Of a stretch of 64,000 nucleotides of DNA, positions 35,974 to 44,472 are shown in pieces (the first letter of the stretch is position 1; every line of letters starts with the position of its first letter). Under the pieces are notes generated by a model. That model was not told the DNA's origin. It made no database searches and saw only the letters and a list, made by a program, of their open reading frames with translations. Both the position numbers and the translations under genes were made by a program. The stretch is from the NCBI RefSeq assembly GCF_026965555.1, contig NZ_CP114040.1:1-64000 (forward strand), written 5' to 3'. Origin of the DNA: Nannocystis punicea (GTDB lineage Bacteria > Myxococcota_A > Polyangia > Nannocystales > Nannocystaceae).

Positions 35974-37389
35974 TCACGCCAGGGTCAAGGCCCAGCGCTG
36001 GCCGGCGCTGCCGTTCCAGCTGCGCTGGACCAGCACCGCGCCGTCGGTCGACTGGCCCTGATCCGTGTCGAGCACCTTGCCGCTGAGCTTGTTCTGCAGG
36101 CGCACGGTGCCGTCGTCGTTGGCGACGAGCTGCCACAGCTGGTTGCCGCCGCCGTGCCACTGCCACTGGATGAGCGGAGTGCCGTCGGTCGCCCCGGCTC
36201 CGGACACGTCGAGGCACAGGCCGCTGTGCTTCGCCACGAGCCTGTAGCAGCCCTCGCCCTGGTAGAGCAGCTCCCACTTCTGGTTGGCGCCGTTCCCGTA
36301 CGGCCACTGAATGATCGCGGTGCCCGGCGCGGTCGCCCCACCGTTGACGTCGAGCGACTTGCCGTGCTTGTTGATGAGCTTGTAGACGCCGTCGGCCGGC
36401 AGGCTCGGCAGCCCGGGCTTCTCCGGGAAGAACTCGGACTCGACGTTGTAGAACGACACCTGGTTGTACATGCCGTTCGTGACGACCTCCTGCTTCGTCC
36501 CGTCGCCGTACGTGACGTCGTAGACCGCGCGGAACGGCACGTCGATCTGCGAGTGCTGCATGATCACGTTGGCCTTGACCGCCGAGTTCGCCGGCACCTT
36601 GACGGGCGAGGTCAACGTGACCGACTCGCTGGTCTCCTCCGTCCGGCCGAAGGTGATCGTCGTCGTCACCTTGGCGCCGAGAGTCAGCGTGGTCTTGAGC
36701 CCGACCGGCGCCGAGACCTCGACCTGATAGCCGACGCTCAGCTCCAACCCCGCGGACGCGCTGTACGTCTCGGTCTTCGTCTTCGACGTCGCGTACTGGA
36801 AGGTCTGCTCCTGCTCCTGCGTGGTGTTGTTCACCAGGCGCGTGCGATAAAAGACGCTCGGCGGCATCTGGACCACCTTGCCCTGGTCCAGCAGGAATTC
36901 GATGCGCTTCAGCGCGATCTCCCGGTTCGCCGAGGCGAACCGCCACAGCTCGTTCTCGGAGCCGCCGTCCCAGTGCCACGAGATGCAGCGGGAGCCGCTG
37001 GCGTACGGGCCGTCGCCGAAGATGTTGATCTTCTGCTCCCAGTCCTGCAGCGACGCCAGGGCGTTGTACTGCCCCTGCACGGTGTCGTCCTGCCAGGCGG
37101 CGAGATCGTCGCTGAGGATCCTGGTCGCCGGCACCAGCTGCAACGAGGCGCCGTTGTCCGCCGATGCTCGCGCCAGGCAGGTGCCGGTCGACTTGTTCAC
37201 CAGCCCGAACACCGTCGTGTTGTTGGCCTGACGCAGCCGCTTCTCCCACATCTGTCGCTCGTCTTGATACGAGTGCGTCGCCACCACGATGTCGCCGTTC
37301 CCGGTCGGCGAGGCGCTGAGCGCCAGGGCGACGTTGCCGGGACCACGAGCCTTCGAAAGGATGTAGAAATACTCCACGATTTCAGGCAT
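35974..37389 (-). CDS. ricin-lectin / aerolysin-like pore-forming toxin
   Basis: A 471-residue protein from ATG 37389 with GGAG 6 nt upstream; a GTG 6 nt earlier overlaps the ribosome site. Residues 1-155 form a ricin-like beta-trefoil-type region (YFYILSKARGPGNVALAL; GLVNKSTGTCLARAS; CISWHWDGGSENELWRF). Residues about 175-320 are an ETX/MTX2-type aerolysin module, with the Ser/Thr-rich amphipathic run KTKTETYSASAGLELSVGY and the strand pair TFGRTEETSESVTLTSPVK. Residues about 335-471 are a second ricin B-type trefoil with QxW repeats (IIQWPYGNGANQKW; LIQWQWHGGGNQLW; RSWNGSAGQRW). No signal peptide is present, so release by lysis or an unusual exporter is implied. It should bind glycans and form beta-barrel pores, perhaps in prey or eukaryotic membranes. 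Confidence 0.85.
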   Translation of the reverse strand: MPEIVEYFYILSKARGPGNVALALSASPTGNGDIVVATHSYQDERQMWEKRLRQANNTTVFGLVNKSTGTCLARASADNGASLQLVPATRILSDDLAAWQDDTVQGQYNALASLQDWEQKINIFGDGPYASGSRCISWHWDGGSENELWRFASANREIALKRIEFLLDQGKVVQMPPSVFYRTRLVNNTTQEQEQTFQYATSKTKTETYSASAGLELSVGYQVEVSAPVGLKTTLTLGAKVTTTITFGRTEETSESVTLTSPVKVPANSAVKANVIMQHSQIDVPFRAVYDVTYGDGTKQEVVTNGMYNQVSFYNVESEFFPEKPGLPSLPADGVYKLINKHGKSLDVNGGATAPGTAIIQWPYGNGANQKWELLYQGEGCYRLVAKHSGLCLDVSGAGATDGTPLIQWQWHGGGNQLWQLVANDDGTVRLQNKLSGKVLDTDQGQSTDGAVLVQRSWNGSAGQRWALTLA

Positions 37390-37747
37390 GTTCACTCCTT
37401 CTGGATCGATCGAACCACTCGCGGAGCCCCGCGCGCGACCACTTCAAGTCGCTACCGTCAATGCCGCGAGTCTCGCGACCGGCGAGACCCATGCGCTCAT
37501 TGTCCGGCCCGCGCGCTTGCGAGGGATGAAGGTGCACTCCTCGTATCGCCAGGCGCTCCGCGTCTGCTCCGTCGCCCCGTTGAGCAAGCGTCGTGCCACG
37601 GGCCGACGCGGCAGGGCCTCGGCTTTCAGCGGACCCGACGCGCGCGCTCGTGCCCGCGAGCGTTCACTGAGCGTTCACCAGGCCCGCTTGAACGGCCGGA
37701 GCGACGCCGTAAGACCGCGGGCACGGCCGTGAGCGCGCGCGTCGGCG
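37390..37747. other. intergenic region upstream of toxin gene
   Basis: About 358 bases without a supported gene. It holds the ribosome site and presumably the promoter of the toxin gene (read to the left) and the 3' flank of the next lipoprotein gene. Weak inverted segments are present (GTTCACTGA GCGTTCACC direct repeat near 37667-37679), but nothing decisive. Confidence 0.35.
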
Positions 37748-39058
37748 TCAAGTGGCGTCGTAGATCTCGACGACAGTGACCTCGTCGTCCGTGCGGCAGA
37801 CGAGGAGCTGCGCGCCGTCCGGAGACAGGCCGATGGCCGCGCTGCCGTCGCCTTCGAGGCACGGATCGTCCGCCCACTGGGGATTGCCGTCGGCGGTGAA
37901 CTTCTCGACGATGCGATATTCCTCGGTCGCAGCGAACACCGCATCGTCGGCACCGGCGACGACCTGGCCGTACCAGCCGACCTCCTCGCTCCAGAGCATG
38001 GTCAAGGCGGCGTCGAGGCGAGCGGCGAAGAAGTCCCCGCCGATGTCGGTGATGCCGGTGATCACGATCGAGCCATCGGACAGGGCGGCCACGTGTTCGA
38101 CCTCCTCTTGCTTGCCCAGGTCGAGGGTGTCGATCGCCTCGAGGGCGCCGTCGGCGGCGAGGCGGGCCACCCATAGATCGTTCTGGATCGGCGTCGGCGA
38201 GCTCTGGCCGACCATCACCACACCCCCGTCGGCGCGCAGGGCCAGCCCCTTGGTCATGTCGTCGTCAAAGTTGTAGGGCATCGGGAATTCGGCGATGTCG
38301 ATCTCGCCCATCGCCGCGTCGTAACGGCGGAGCACGCCCGTCATGTCGAACGCGAAGTCCTTGTAGAGGCCGCGCTCGCCGGCGACCAGGAACTCGCCGT
38401 CCGCGGTGACGACGACCCCCTGGTTCCGGCCCTGACGACAGGGCGGCGAGTCGCACATGTTGGTGCTGTCGATGTGCTCCCACAGCAGCGCCCCGGTCGC
38501 GTCGTAGGCGGCCGTCCACGGCAAGAACTCGAAGCTGCCGGGTGTGGGATCGGCGGCGAAGCCGGCGATCACCGCCACCCCGTCGCCGCGCACCGCGAGC
38601 GCGAACGGGCGGACGAAGCTGTACTGCGGGGGGTGGACCACCGACCACGCCGGCTCGCCGTCGACGAAGCGGTGGAGCTCGGCGCGGTAGGAGTCGGAGT
38701 TCGACTCCCCGGCGAGCACGGTGATCGCCTGGCTGTCGTCCATCGCGATGCCGAAGCACTTGGTGGGCTCCGGCATCTCCCAGCGCGCGATCAGGCGCGA
38801 TTCGCTGCAATCGAGGCCGGTGGTCGATTCGCCCGTGGAGCTCGTGGTGGTCGCGCCGGTGCTCGTCGTACCGGTCGGCTCGGCGCTCGTGGTGGTCGTG
38901 GGCTCGGCGGTCGTGGACCCCGGGGTCGTGGCCTCGTCGGTCGTGGTCTCGGTGGTCGAGGCCCCACCGGTCTCGGTGGCCGAGGTGGTGGCATTGCCGC
39001 CCGGACAGGCGGCGAGGAGGAGAACGACGGTGAGAGAGCGGCTAATTTGAAACGACAT
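37748..39058 (-). CDS. lipoprotein with Thr-rich linker and propeller-like repeats
   Basis: A 436-residue protein starting at ATG 39058 (MSFQISRSLTVVLLLAAC), which gives a clean lipoprotein signal; the frame extends upstream without protein-like sequence. After the Cys comes a long Thr/Ser/Gly/Glu linker (residues about 20-85, repeats such as TTSTGATTTSSTGEST). The globular part, from about residue 95, has repeated segments like AITVLAGESNSDSYRAEL, VAVIAGFAADPTPG, GVVMVGQSSPTPIQ and IGLSPDGAQLLVCR, as in beta-propeller or delta-60-type surface lipoproteins. It resembles the 821-2536 product in general plan. Function unknown. Confidence 0.65.
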   Translation of the reverse strand: MSFQISRSLTVVLLLAACPGGNATTSATETGGASTTETTTDEATTPGSTTAEPTTTTSAEPTGTTSTGATTTSSTGESTTGLDCSESRLIARWEMPEPTKCFGIAMDDSQAITVLAGESNSDSYRAELHRFVDGEPAWSVVHPPQYSFVRPFALAVRGDGVAVIAGFAADPTPGSFEFLPWTAAYDATGALLWEHIDSTNMCDSPPCRQGRNQGVVVTADGEFLVAGERGLYKDFAFDMTGVLRRYDAAMGEIDIAEFPMPYNFDDDMTKGLALRADGGVVMVGQSSPTPIQNDLWVARLAADGALEAIDTLDLGKQEEVEHVAALSDGSIVITGITDIGGDFFAARLDAALTMLWSEEVGWYGQVVAGADDAVFAATEEYRIVEKFTADGNPQWADDPCLEGDGSAAIGLSPDGAQLLVCRTDDEVTVVEIYDAT

Positions 39059-39258
39059 ACGCGCGAAGACGATACCAGGGCGGACATCCTCACGCGAAAC
39101 GGGTCGACGTGACCGGGCTTGCAATATCGATGGGGGGGATGAACCACCGCCGCCTCGTGGACAATCCACCGAGTCGCGCGGAGCACTTACGAGCGGAGGC
39201 GAGCCTTTCTTTCATGCATCGATGGGCACGCCCCAAAAGGTGAGATCGTACGAGCTTC

Positions 39259-40782
39259 TCACGTGCGGTCGAGCTTGCCGACCAGCCCGAGCTCGACCGC
39301 CAGGCCGTCGAGCGAGAAGTGGGGGACGACGGCCAGGGCGCAGCGGAACCACTGCTGCTGGCCCGGGACCTCCGTGACGGTCACTCGCGCGCTGCGCAGC
39401 GGCTTGCGGGCGCGCGTGTCGGGGGGCGGGTCCGGCATGTCCGAGACGTAGCCGCGCAGCCAGTCGTTGAGCTCGCGCTCGAGGTCGGAGCGGGTCTTCC
39501 ACGCGCCGATCTGCTCGCGCTGCAGCACCTTCATGTAGTGGGCGATCCGGGCGATCACGAAGGTATAGGGCAGGCGCGAGCCGACCTCGTCGCTGCGCGC
39601 GGCGGCCTGGCCTTCGGGCGTCCGCGGGTACAGCTTCGGCCGGTGGGCCGAGTTCGCCGACAGGAACGCCGCGCTGGCGCTGTGCTTGCGGAATATCAGG
39701 CCGATGAACCCCTGCTCGGACAGCTCGCGCTCCCACTGATCGTCGAGCGAAACCTCGGTCGGGCTCTTGGTCTTGAGGTGTCCGCCCTGCTCGTAGATGT
39801 GCAGCGGCAGGAAGTGGATCGCCCCGCCGCCCTGGGGACCGATGATGTTGGGGCACCAGCGGTAGCGCGTGAAGCTGTCGGCAATCCGCGCGGTCATCGC
39901 CAGCGACGCCGGCGCCCAAAGGTAGCGCTCGTGGTGATCGATCACGTCCTCGGCGTACGGGAATGACGTCACCGGCGCGTCGGGCCGGTGGGCCGGGGAC
40001 ACGTACTCCGATGAATCCTCCGGGACGTGCACCAGCTCGCCGTAGGGGTAGCGGAGCTGGAACCGCGGCATGCACACGCCGACGAAGCGCGCGTCCTCGC
40101 TGTCGCGGAACGAGCTCCAGCGGGCGTGCTTGCCGCCGTCGAAGAGCGCCGGCAGATCCTTGATCTTCGGCAGCTCGGTGAACGACGACAGGCCGAACAT
40201 CGCCGGCGCCGCGTTGACCAGGATCGGCGCGTGGGCCATCGCCGCCACCGCCGCGCACTGCTTGAGCAGCCCCACGTCGTCGCCGTCGGGCCCGAACTCG
40301 TGGGTCGAGCACAGCACCGCGTAGGGCTTGCCGCCGAGCGTGCCGAATTGGCGGCGGTACACCAGCTCATAGAGCCCCGAGCCGGTGATGTCGGGCGCGT
40401 CCTCGAAGTCGACCCGCAGCTCCTCCTTCGTCACGTGGACCAGATCGAGGCCGATGTTCTGCTCGAAGTCGATCCGATCGATCAGGTAACGCGCTCCGCG
40501 CCACGCGGCCTCGAGCTGCTGCACCCGCGGGTGATGTAGGATCGCGCTGACCTGCGCCGACATCCGCCGATCGATCTCGGTGATCATCGCCTCCACCAAT
40601 TGGCGATCGACCTTCCGCGCCCCCGCGTCGGCCTTGCGCAGCAGATCGTCGAGCAGCCGGTGCGTCCCCTGTCGCACCAGCTTGTAGCCGTCGCTCCCGC
40701 GCGGTCCGACCCCGCTGACCGTGAGCAGCTCCGACAGCAGCGTCCCCTTCGGCCCCTGATCATTCCCGCCACCACTCGTCAT
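39259..40782 (-). CDS. tssC: type VI sheath large subunit TssC
   Basis: A 507-residue TssC/VipB-family protein, from ATG 40782 with GAGGGG 8 nt upstream. Family markers: a helical N-terminal region with RQLVEAMITEIDRRMSAQV, HHPRVQQLEAAWRGARYLID, the strand LVHVTKEELRVDFEDAP, YELVYRRQFGTLGGKPYAVL, FSSFTELPKIKDLPALF-type and RYRWCPNIIGPQGGGAIHFL, and the C-terminal WLRGYVSDMPDPPPDTRARK. With TssB it builds the contractile sheath around the Hcp tube. No tssB gene is next to it, which is unusual because tssB normally sits just upstream; here the upstream neighbour is a divergent vgrG. It may be a second copy or work with a TssB encoded elsewhere. Confidence 0.92.
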   Translation of the reverse strand: MTSGGGNDQGPKGTLLSELLTVSGVGPRGSDGYKLVRQGTHRLLDDLLRKADAGARKVDRQLVEAMITEIDRRMSAQVSAILHHPRVQQLEAAWRGARYLIDRIDFEQNIGLDLVHVTKEELRVDFEDAPDITGSGLYELVYRRQFGTLGGKPYAVLCSTHEFGPDGDDVGLLKQCAAVAAMAHAPILVNAAPAMFGLSSFTELPKIKDLPALFDGGKHARWSSFRDSEDARFVGVCMPRFQLRYPYGELVHVPEDSSEYVSPAHRPDAPVTSFPYAEDVIDHHERYLWAPASLAMTARIADSFTRYRWCPNIIGPQGGGAIHFLPLHIYEQGGHLKTKSPTEVSLDDQWERELSEQGFIGLIFRKHSASAAFLSANSAHRPKLYPRTPEGQAAARSDEVGSRLPYTFVIARIAHYMKVLQREQIGAWKTRSDLERELNDWLRGYVSDMPDPPPDTRARKPLRSARVTVTEVPGQQQWFRCALAVVPHFSLDGLAVELGLVGKLDRT

Positions 40783-41164
40783 TTCAGCCCCCTCGCGCGC
40801 GCAGGCGAACGCCCACCCACCATTTAACGGCATCGTAGAGACGCGCGGCCGCGGTGTCCAGCGCCGCCGCGTGCGCGTGTTTGGCCGGAACATTCGTATC
40901 ATCCTGACCCCGATTCGACGTCGCGCCGAGATTCTGACCGTATCGCAGAGCTCGCTGCGATGAATCGCGCGTGAGTGCATAAACGCGACGGCGCGAATTA
41001 AGCATAGGAAAAGCGACGGCGCGAATTAAACATAGGAAAAGCGACGGCGCGAATTAAACATAGGAAAGTAGATGCGCACACATTCGCGGGAACCGCGATC
41101 CTTGAATTCACCGCAGCGCGCTTGCTACGTTGCTCGTCCGCGATGAGGAGCCGGAGGAGACCCT
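40783..41164. promoter_or_regulatory. divergent tssC-vgrG promoter region
   Basis: The 382-base gap between the divergent tssC and vgrG genes has no gene. It carries three direct repeats of 28 bp nearer the vgrG side, listed separately, and the vgrG ribosome site GGAGGAG at about 41153-41159 before GTG 41165. Shared control of the two type VI transcripts is likely. Confidence 0.55.
40985..41068. repeat. three 28-bp tandem direct repeats
   Basis: GCGACGGCGCGAATTAA followed by (A/G)CATAGGAAAA begins at 40985, 41013 and 41041; copies differ at one or two bases. The period of 28 bp is close to, but not exactly, an integral number of helical turns. The repeats lie in the divergent promoter region of tssC and vgrG, so binding sites for a regulator are the simplest reading. 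There are no spacers of unequal sequence, which rules out a CRISPR array. Confidence 0.85.
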
Positions 41165-43444
41165 GTGGAGTCTGAACTGCTCGCCGCGAGCATGATCGGC
41201 GGCAACTCGGCCCGCTTCGAGGTCGACGGCTCGTCCAACCCCTACTTCGTGACCCGCTTCTCCGGCGTCGAGGCCGTCTCGGAGCTCTACGAGTTCAAGA
41301 TCGAGGTCGCCTCGCGCTACGTCGACGTCGACGAGCTGGTGGGCGCGACCGCGGCCCTGCGCCTCGCCGGGGTCGACCGCAGCCCCCGCACCGTCCACGG
41401 CATCATCTGTCGCGCCGACTACGCCGGCGAGGTCCCGCCGCGCTCGACCTACCGCATCACGCTGGTGCCGACGATGTGGCGGATGCAGTTCCGCCGCAAC
41501 AGCCGGATCTTCCAGAAGATGACGACGCCGGCGATCTTGCAGGCGGTGCTGTCGGAGGCCGGGGTCGCCTTCCAGGCCCGCCTCGCCGGCAGCTACGCGC
41601 CGCGCGACTACTGCGTGCAATACCGCGAGAGCGACCTCGCGTTCATCCGCCGGCTGATGGAAGAGGACGGGATCGCCTTCTACTTCGAGCACGGCGAATC
41701 CGCGCACACCGTGGTGCTGTCCGACGTCAACACCGGGCGCGTCAAGATCGAGGGCGACCCGACGCTCTCCTTCCGCATCGACGAGCAGATCCGCGGCGGC
41801 GAGCACGTGAAGAAGTTCTCGCTCGGCCGGCAGATCGTGCCCGGCGGCGTGGTCGTCCGCGACTACGACCTGTACGCCTCGCAGAACGTGGAGGCCCGCG
41901 ACCAGGGCCGCGACTACGGCCAGCTCGAGCTCTACGAGGCCCCGGTCGGCGCGCGCGACCCGGGCCTCGCAGCCGCCCGCGCCAAGGTCCGGTTGGAGGA
42001 GGCGCGCACCCCCGGCAAGATCGCCACGGGCACCAGCGACTGCGCCCGCCTCGTCCCCGGCCACTCCTTCACCCTCGCCGGCCACATGCGCGGCGAGCTC
42101 GACGGCGATTACCACGTCATCCGCATCGTCCACCGCGGCGAGCAGCCGCGGATCGTCTACGCCGACGCCGAGCTCGTCTACGACAACGAGTTCGTCGCGC
42201 TGCCGACCGAGACCCCGTATCGGCCGCCGCGCGTCACCGCGATCCCGTCGATCCGCGGCGTGCAGACCGCCACGGTCGTCGGCCCCGCGGGCGAGGAGAT
42301 CTACGTCGACGAGCAGGCGCGCGTGAAGGTCCAGTTCCACTGGGACCGCGCCGCGCCGTTCGACGAGACGAGCTCGTGCTGGGTCCGCGTCAGCCAGGCG
42401 TGGGCCGGCACCAACTTCGGCGCGATGTTCATCCCGCGGATCGGTCACGAGGTCCTGGTCGAGTTCATCGAGGGCGACCCCAACCGGCCGATCATCACCG
42501 GGCGGATCTACGACGGCACCCGCACGCCGCCGTACCCGCTGCCCGACGAGAAGACCAAGAGCACGATCAAGAGCGAGTCCTCGCCGGGCGGCGGCGGCTT
42601 CAACGAGCTCCGCTTCGAGGACGCCAAGGGCGCCGAGGAGGTGTTCATCCACGCCCAGCTCGACATGAACACCGTGGTCCTCCAGGACGCCACCCGCGAC
42701 GTCGGCCGCGACGACGCGCTCATCGTGCGCAACAACCAGAGCGAAGACGTTTTGGTGGATCGCTCGGCGTCGGTCGGCAACAACGAGACGATGAAGGTGG
42801 GCGTCGACCAGAGCCTGGTCGTCGGCCAGCACCAGACCAACGTCATCGGTCAGAACCAGGTCAACACGGTGGGCCTCAACCAGGCCAGCACGATCGGCAC
42901 CAACCAGATCAACACGATCGGCGGCGACCAGACGACCACGGTCCACGCCAACCGGCGCGTCACGGTCACCGGCGGCCAGGACACGGTCGTCGGCGGCGAC
43001 CGCACGCTCAGCGTCATGGGCCACCACCTCGGCGCGGTGGCGATGGACAACGCCCTGGCAGTCGGCGGCAACCAGCACGTCCAGGTGTTCGGCACGCAGA
43101 CGATCGAGGTCGGCCTCGACCAGCTCGTCACGGTGATCGGCAGCACGATCTACAACGCAGGCATGATGGTCGCCGCGACCATCGGCGCCGACGCCATCGT
43201 CACAGTCGGGGCCAACCACACCCTCGGCGTCACCGGGATGCGCACCACCGCCGTCGGCGGCACCGACACGCTCACGGTCACCGGCGCCCTCACGGTCAGC
43301 GCCGCGACGATCACCCTCACCGCCGGCGCCTCGTCGATCACCCTGTCGCCGAGCGGGATCAGCATCTCGACGGGCGGCACCGTGACGATCGACGGCTCGC
43401 TCGTCACGGTCAACATGGGCAACGCCCTCGGCGGCTTCTTCTGA
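41165..43444 (+). CDS. vgrG: type VI secretion spike protein VgrG (second copy)
   Basis: A 759-residue VgrG starting at GTG 41165 with GGAGGAG 6 nt upstream. The gp27-like part includes YFVTRFSGVEAVSELYEFKI and QYRESDLAFIRRLMEEDGIA. The OB part has EIYVDEQARVKVQFHWDRAA, SCWVRVSQAWAGTNFGAMF and PRIGHEVLVEFIEGDPNRP. The tail is an unusually regular beta-helix of short Asn/Gln/Gly repeats (NQVNTVGLNQASTIGTNQ) ending in VTINMGN-like strands. It differs substantially from the 12.5-14.8 kb VgrG. Genes for two DUF2169 adaptors and a PAAR-like protein follow, so it probably carries effectors loaded by those adaptors. Confidence 0.93.
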   Translation: MESELLAASMIGGNSARFEVDGSSNPYFVTRFSGVEAVSELYEFKIEVASRYVDVDELVGATAALRLAGVDRSPRTVHGIICRADYAGEVPPRSTYRITLVPTMWRMQFRRNSRIFQKMTTPAILQAVLSEAGVAFQARLAGSYAPRDYCVQYRESDLAFIRRLMEEDGIAFYFEHGESAHTVVLSDVNTGRVKIEGDPTLSFRIDEQIRGGEHVKKFSLGRQIVPGGVVVRDYDLYASQNVEARDQGRDYGQLELYEAPVGARDPGLAAARAKVRLEEARTPGKIATGTSDCARLVPGHSFTLAGHMRGELDGDYHVIRIVHRGEQPRIVYADAELVYDNEFVALPTETPYRPPRVTAIPSIRGVQTATVVGPAGEEIYVDEQARVKVQFHWDRAAPFDETSSCWVRVSQAWAGTNFGAMFIPRIGHEVLVEFIEGDPNRPIITGRIYDGTRTPPYPLPDEKTKSTIKSESSPGGGGFNELRFEDAKGAEEVFIHAQLDMNTVVLQDATRDVGRDDALIVRNNQSEDVLVDRSASVGNNETMKVGVDQSLVVGQHQTNVIGQNQVNTVGLNQASTIGTNQINTIGGDQTTTVHANRRVTVTGGQDTVVGGDRTLSVMGHHLGAVAMDNALAVGGNQHVQVFGTQTIEVGLDQLVTVIGSTIYNAGMMVAATIGADAIVTVGANHTLGVTGMRTTAVGGTDTLTVTGALTVSAATITLTAGASSITLSPSGISISTGGTVTIDGSLVTVNMGNALGGFF

Positions 43445-43490
43445 GGATGGAGCTCTTCGCCGCCGGTCTTGTGAAACGGAGTCGCCCGCG

Positions 43491-44462
43491 ATGAAGCTGC
43501 AGAACTTCACGCCGTACCCCGCGCATCTGTTCCGCGGCTGCATCGACGAGGAGCGGGTCCTCGCCGGCGTGATCGTCCGCGTCACTCACGACATCGTCGA
43601 CGGTCGCCTGCGCCCTGCGGCGGAGCAGCCCTGGGGGGTCTCGGCGGGTCCGTATCAGGGCCCGCTCGGGCCGATGGCGAGCGACCAGCGGTTCGTCCGC
43701 GACGGCGTCGACGTCATGCTCTTCGGCGCCGCGCGCAGCGAGGGCGGGCGCGCGGTGCCGCGGATCGACGTCGGGGTCGAGGTCGGTCGCAGCTGGCGCT
43801 CCGCGCTCGTCGCCTGGGGCGAGCGGGTGTGGCGGAGCGGCGTCACCGGCCTCGTGCCGTCCGCCCCCGAGCCCGTGTGCGAGGTGCCGTTGACGCTCGC
43901 GCGCGCCTACGGCGGCGCCGACGAGTGGGACGGCCTCGAGGTCGCGTACCCCGACAACCCCGAAGGTCGCGGCTTCTACCTCGAGCGGTCGCGGGCGCAC
44001 GGCGGCCTGCTGCCCAACCTCGAGGACCCGGCCGCACCGATCCGCGCCTGGGACGACCGCCCCGAGCCCGTCGGCACCGGCACCTGTCCGCAGCACTTCG
44101 GCCCGCGGGTGCGCCGCGGCCTCGAGCTCGACGAGGCCACCGGCGCGGTCCGCCGGATCAGGCCCGGCTTTTTCAACGACGCCTTCCCGAACATGATCGC
44201 CCCGCGCGCCCTTCCCGGCGATCCAGTGGTCGTCCGCGGTGTCCGCGAGGACGGCCCGCTGGTCTTCACCCTGCCGCGCATCGACCTCCGCGTGCGCGTG
44301 CAGATCGGCGACGACGGCGGCGAGCGCACGCCGGTGCTCGACCAGATCGGCGTCGACGCCGACGCCCGCCGCGTCTTCCTCACCTACCGCTATTCGTTCC
44401 GCTACGTGGTCACGCCGCACCAGCGGCGCCACTGCACGCTCGGGCTCGTCGAGCCGGACTGA
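43491..44462 (+). CDS. DUF2169-family type VI adaptor
   Basis: A 323-residue protein with the DUF2169 pattern: N-terminal FTPYPAHLFRGCIDEERVLAGVIVRVTHDIVDGRL, SDQRFVRDGVDVMLFGAARS, LTLARAYGGADEWDGLEVAYPDNPEGRGFY, and a C-terminal PRIDLRVRVQIGD section. No signal peptide. In type VI loci DUF2169 proteins act as chaperones that attach PAAR-tipped effectors to VgrG. It starts 46 nt after vgrG and 10 nt before the PAAR-like gene. A second DUF2169 gene lies two genes downstream, so two different cargoes may be loaded. Confidence 0.85.
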   Translation: MKLQNFTPYPAHLFRGCIDEERVLAGVIVRVTHDIVDGRLRPAAEQPWGVSAGPYQGPLGPMASDQRFVRDGVDVMLFGAARSEGGRAVPRIDVGVEVGRSWRSALVAWGERVWRSGVTGLVPSAPEPVCEVPLTLARAYGGADEWDGLEVAYPDNPEGRGFYLERSRAHGGLLPNLEDPAAPIRAWDDRPEPVGTGTCPQHFGPRVRRGLELDEATGAVRRIRPGFFNDAFPNMIAPRALPGDPVVVRGVREDGPLVFTLPRIDLRVRVQIGDDGGERTPVLDQIGVDADARRVFLTYRYSFRYVVTPHQRRHCTLGLVEPD

Positions 44463-44472
44463 GAGGCCCGCA

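Noticed and set aside
34130..37249. 1039-residue antisense frame over the Cys-repeat and toxin genes
   Set aside because: It mirrors the GAC-rich repeats of the lipoprotein gene and has no recognisable domain.
40985..41068. Short CRISPR array
   Set aside because: The 28-bp units are directly adjacent with no unique spacers, and no cas genes are present.
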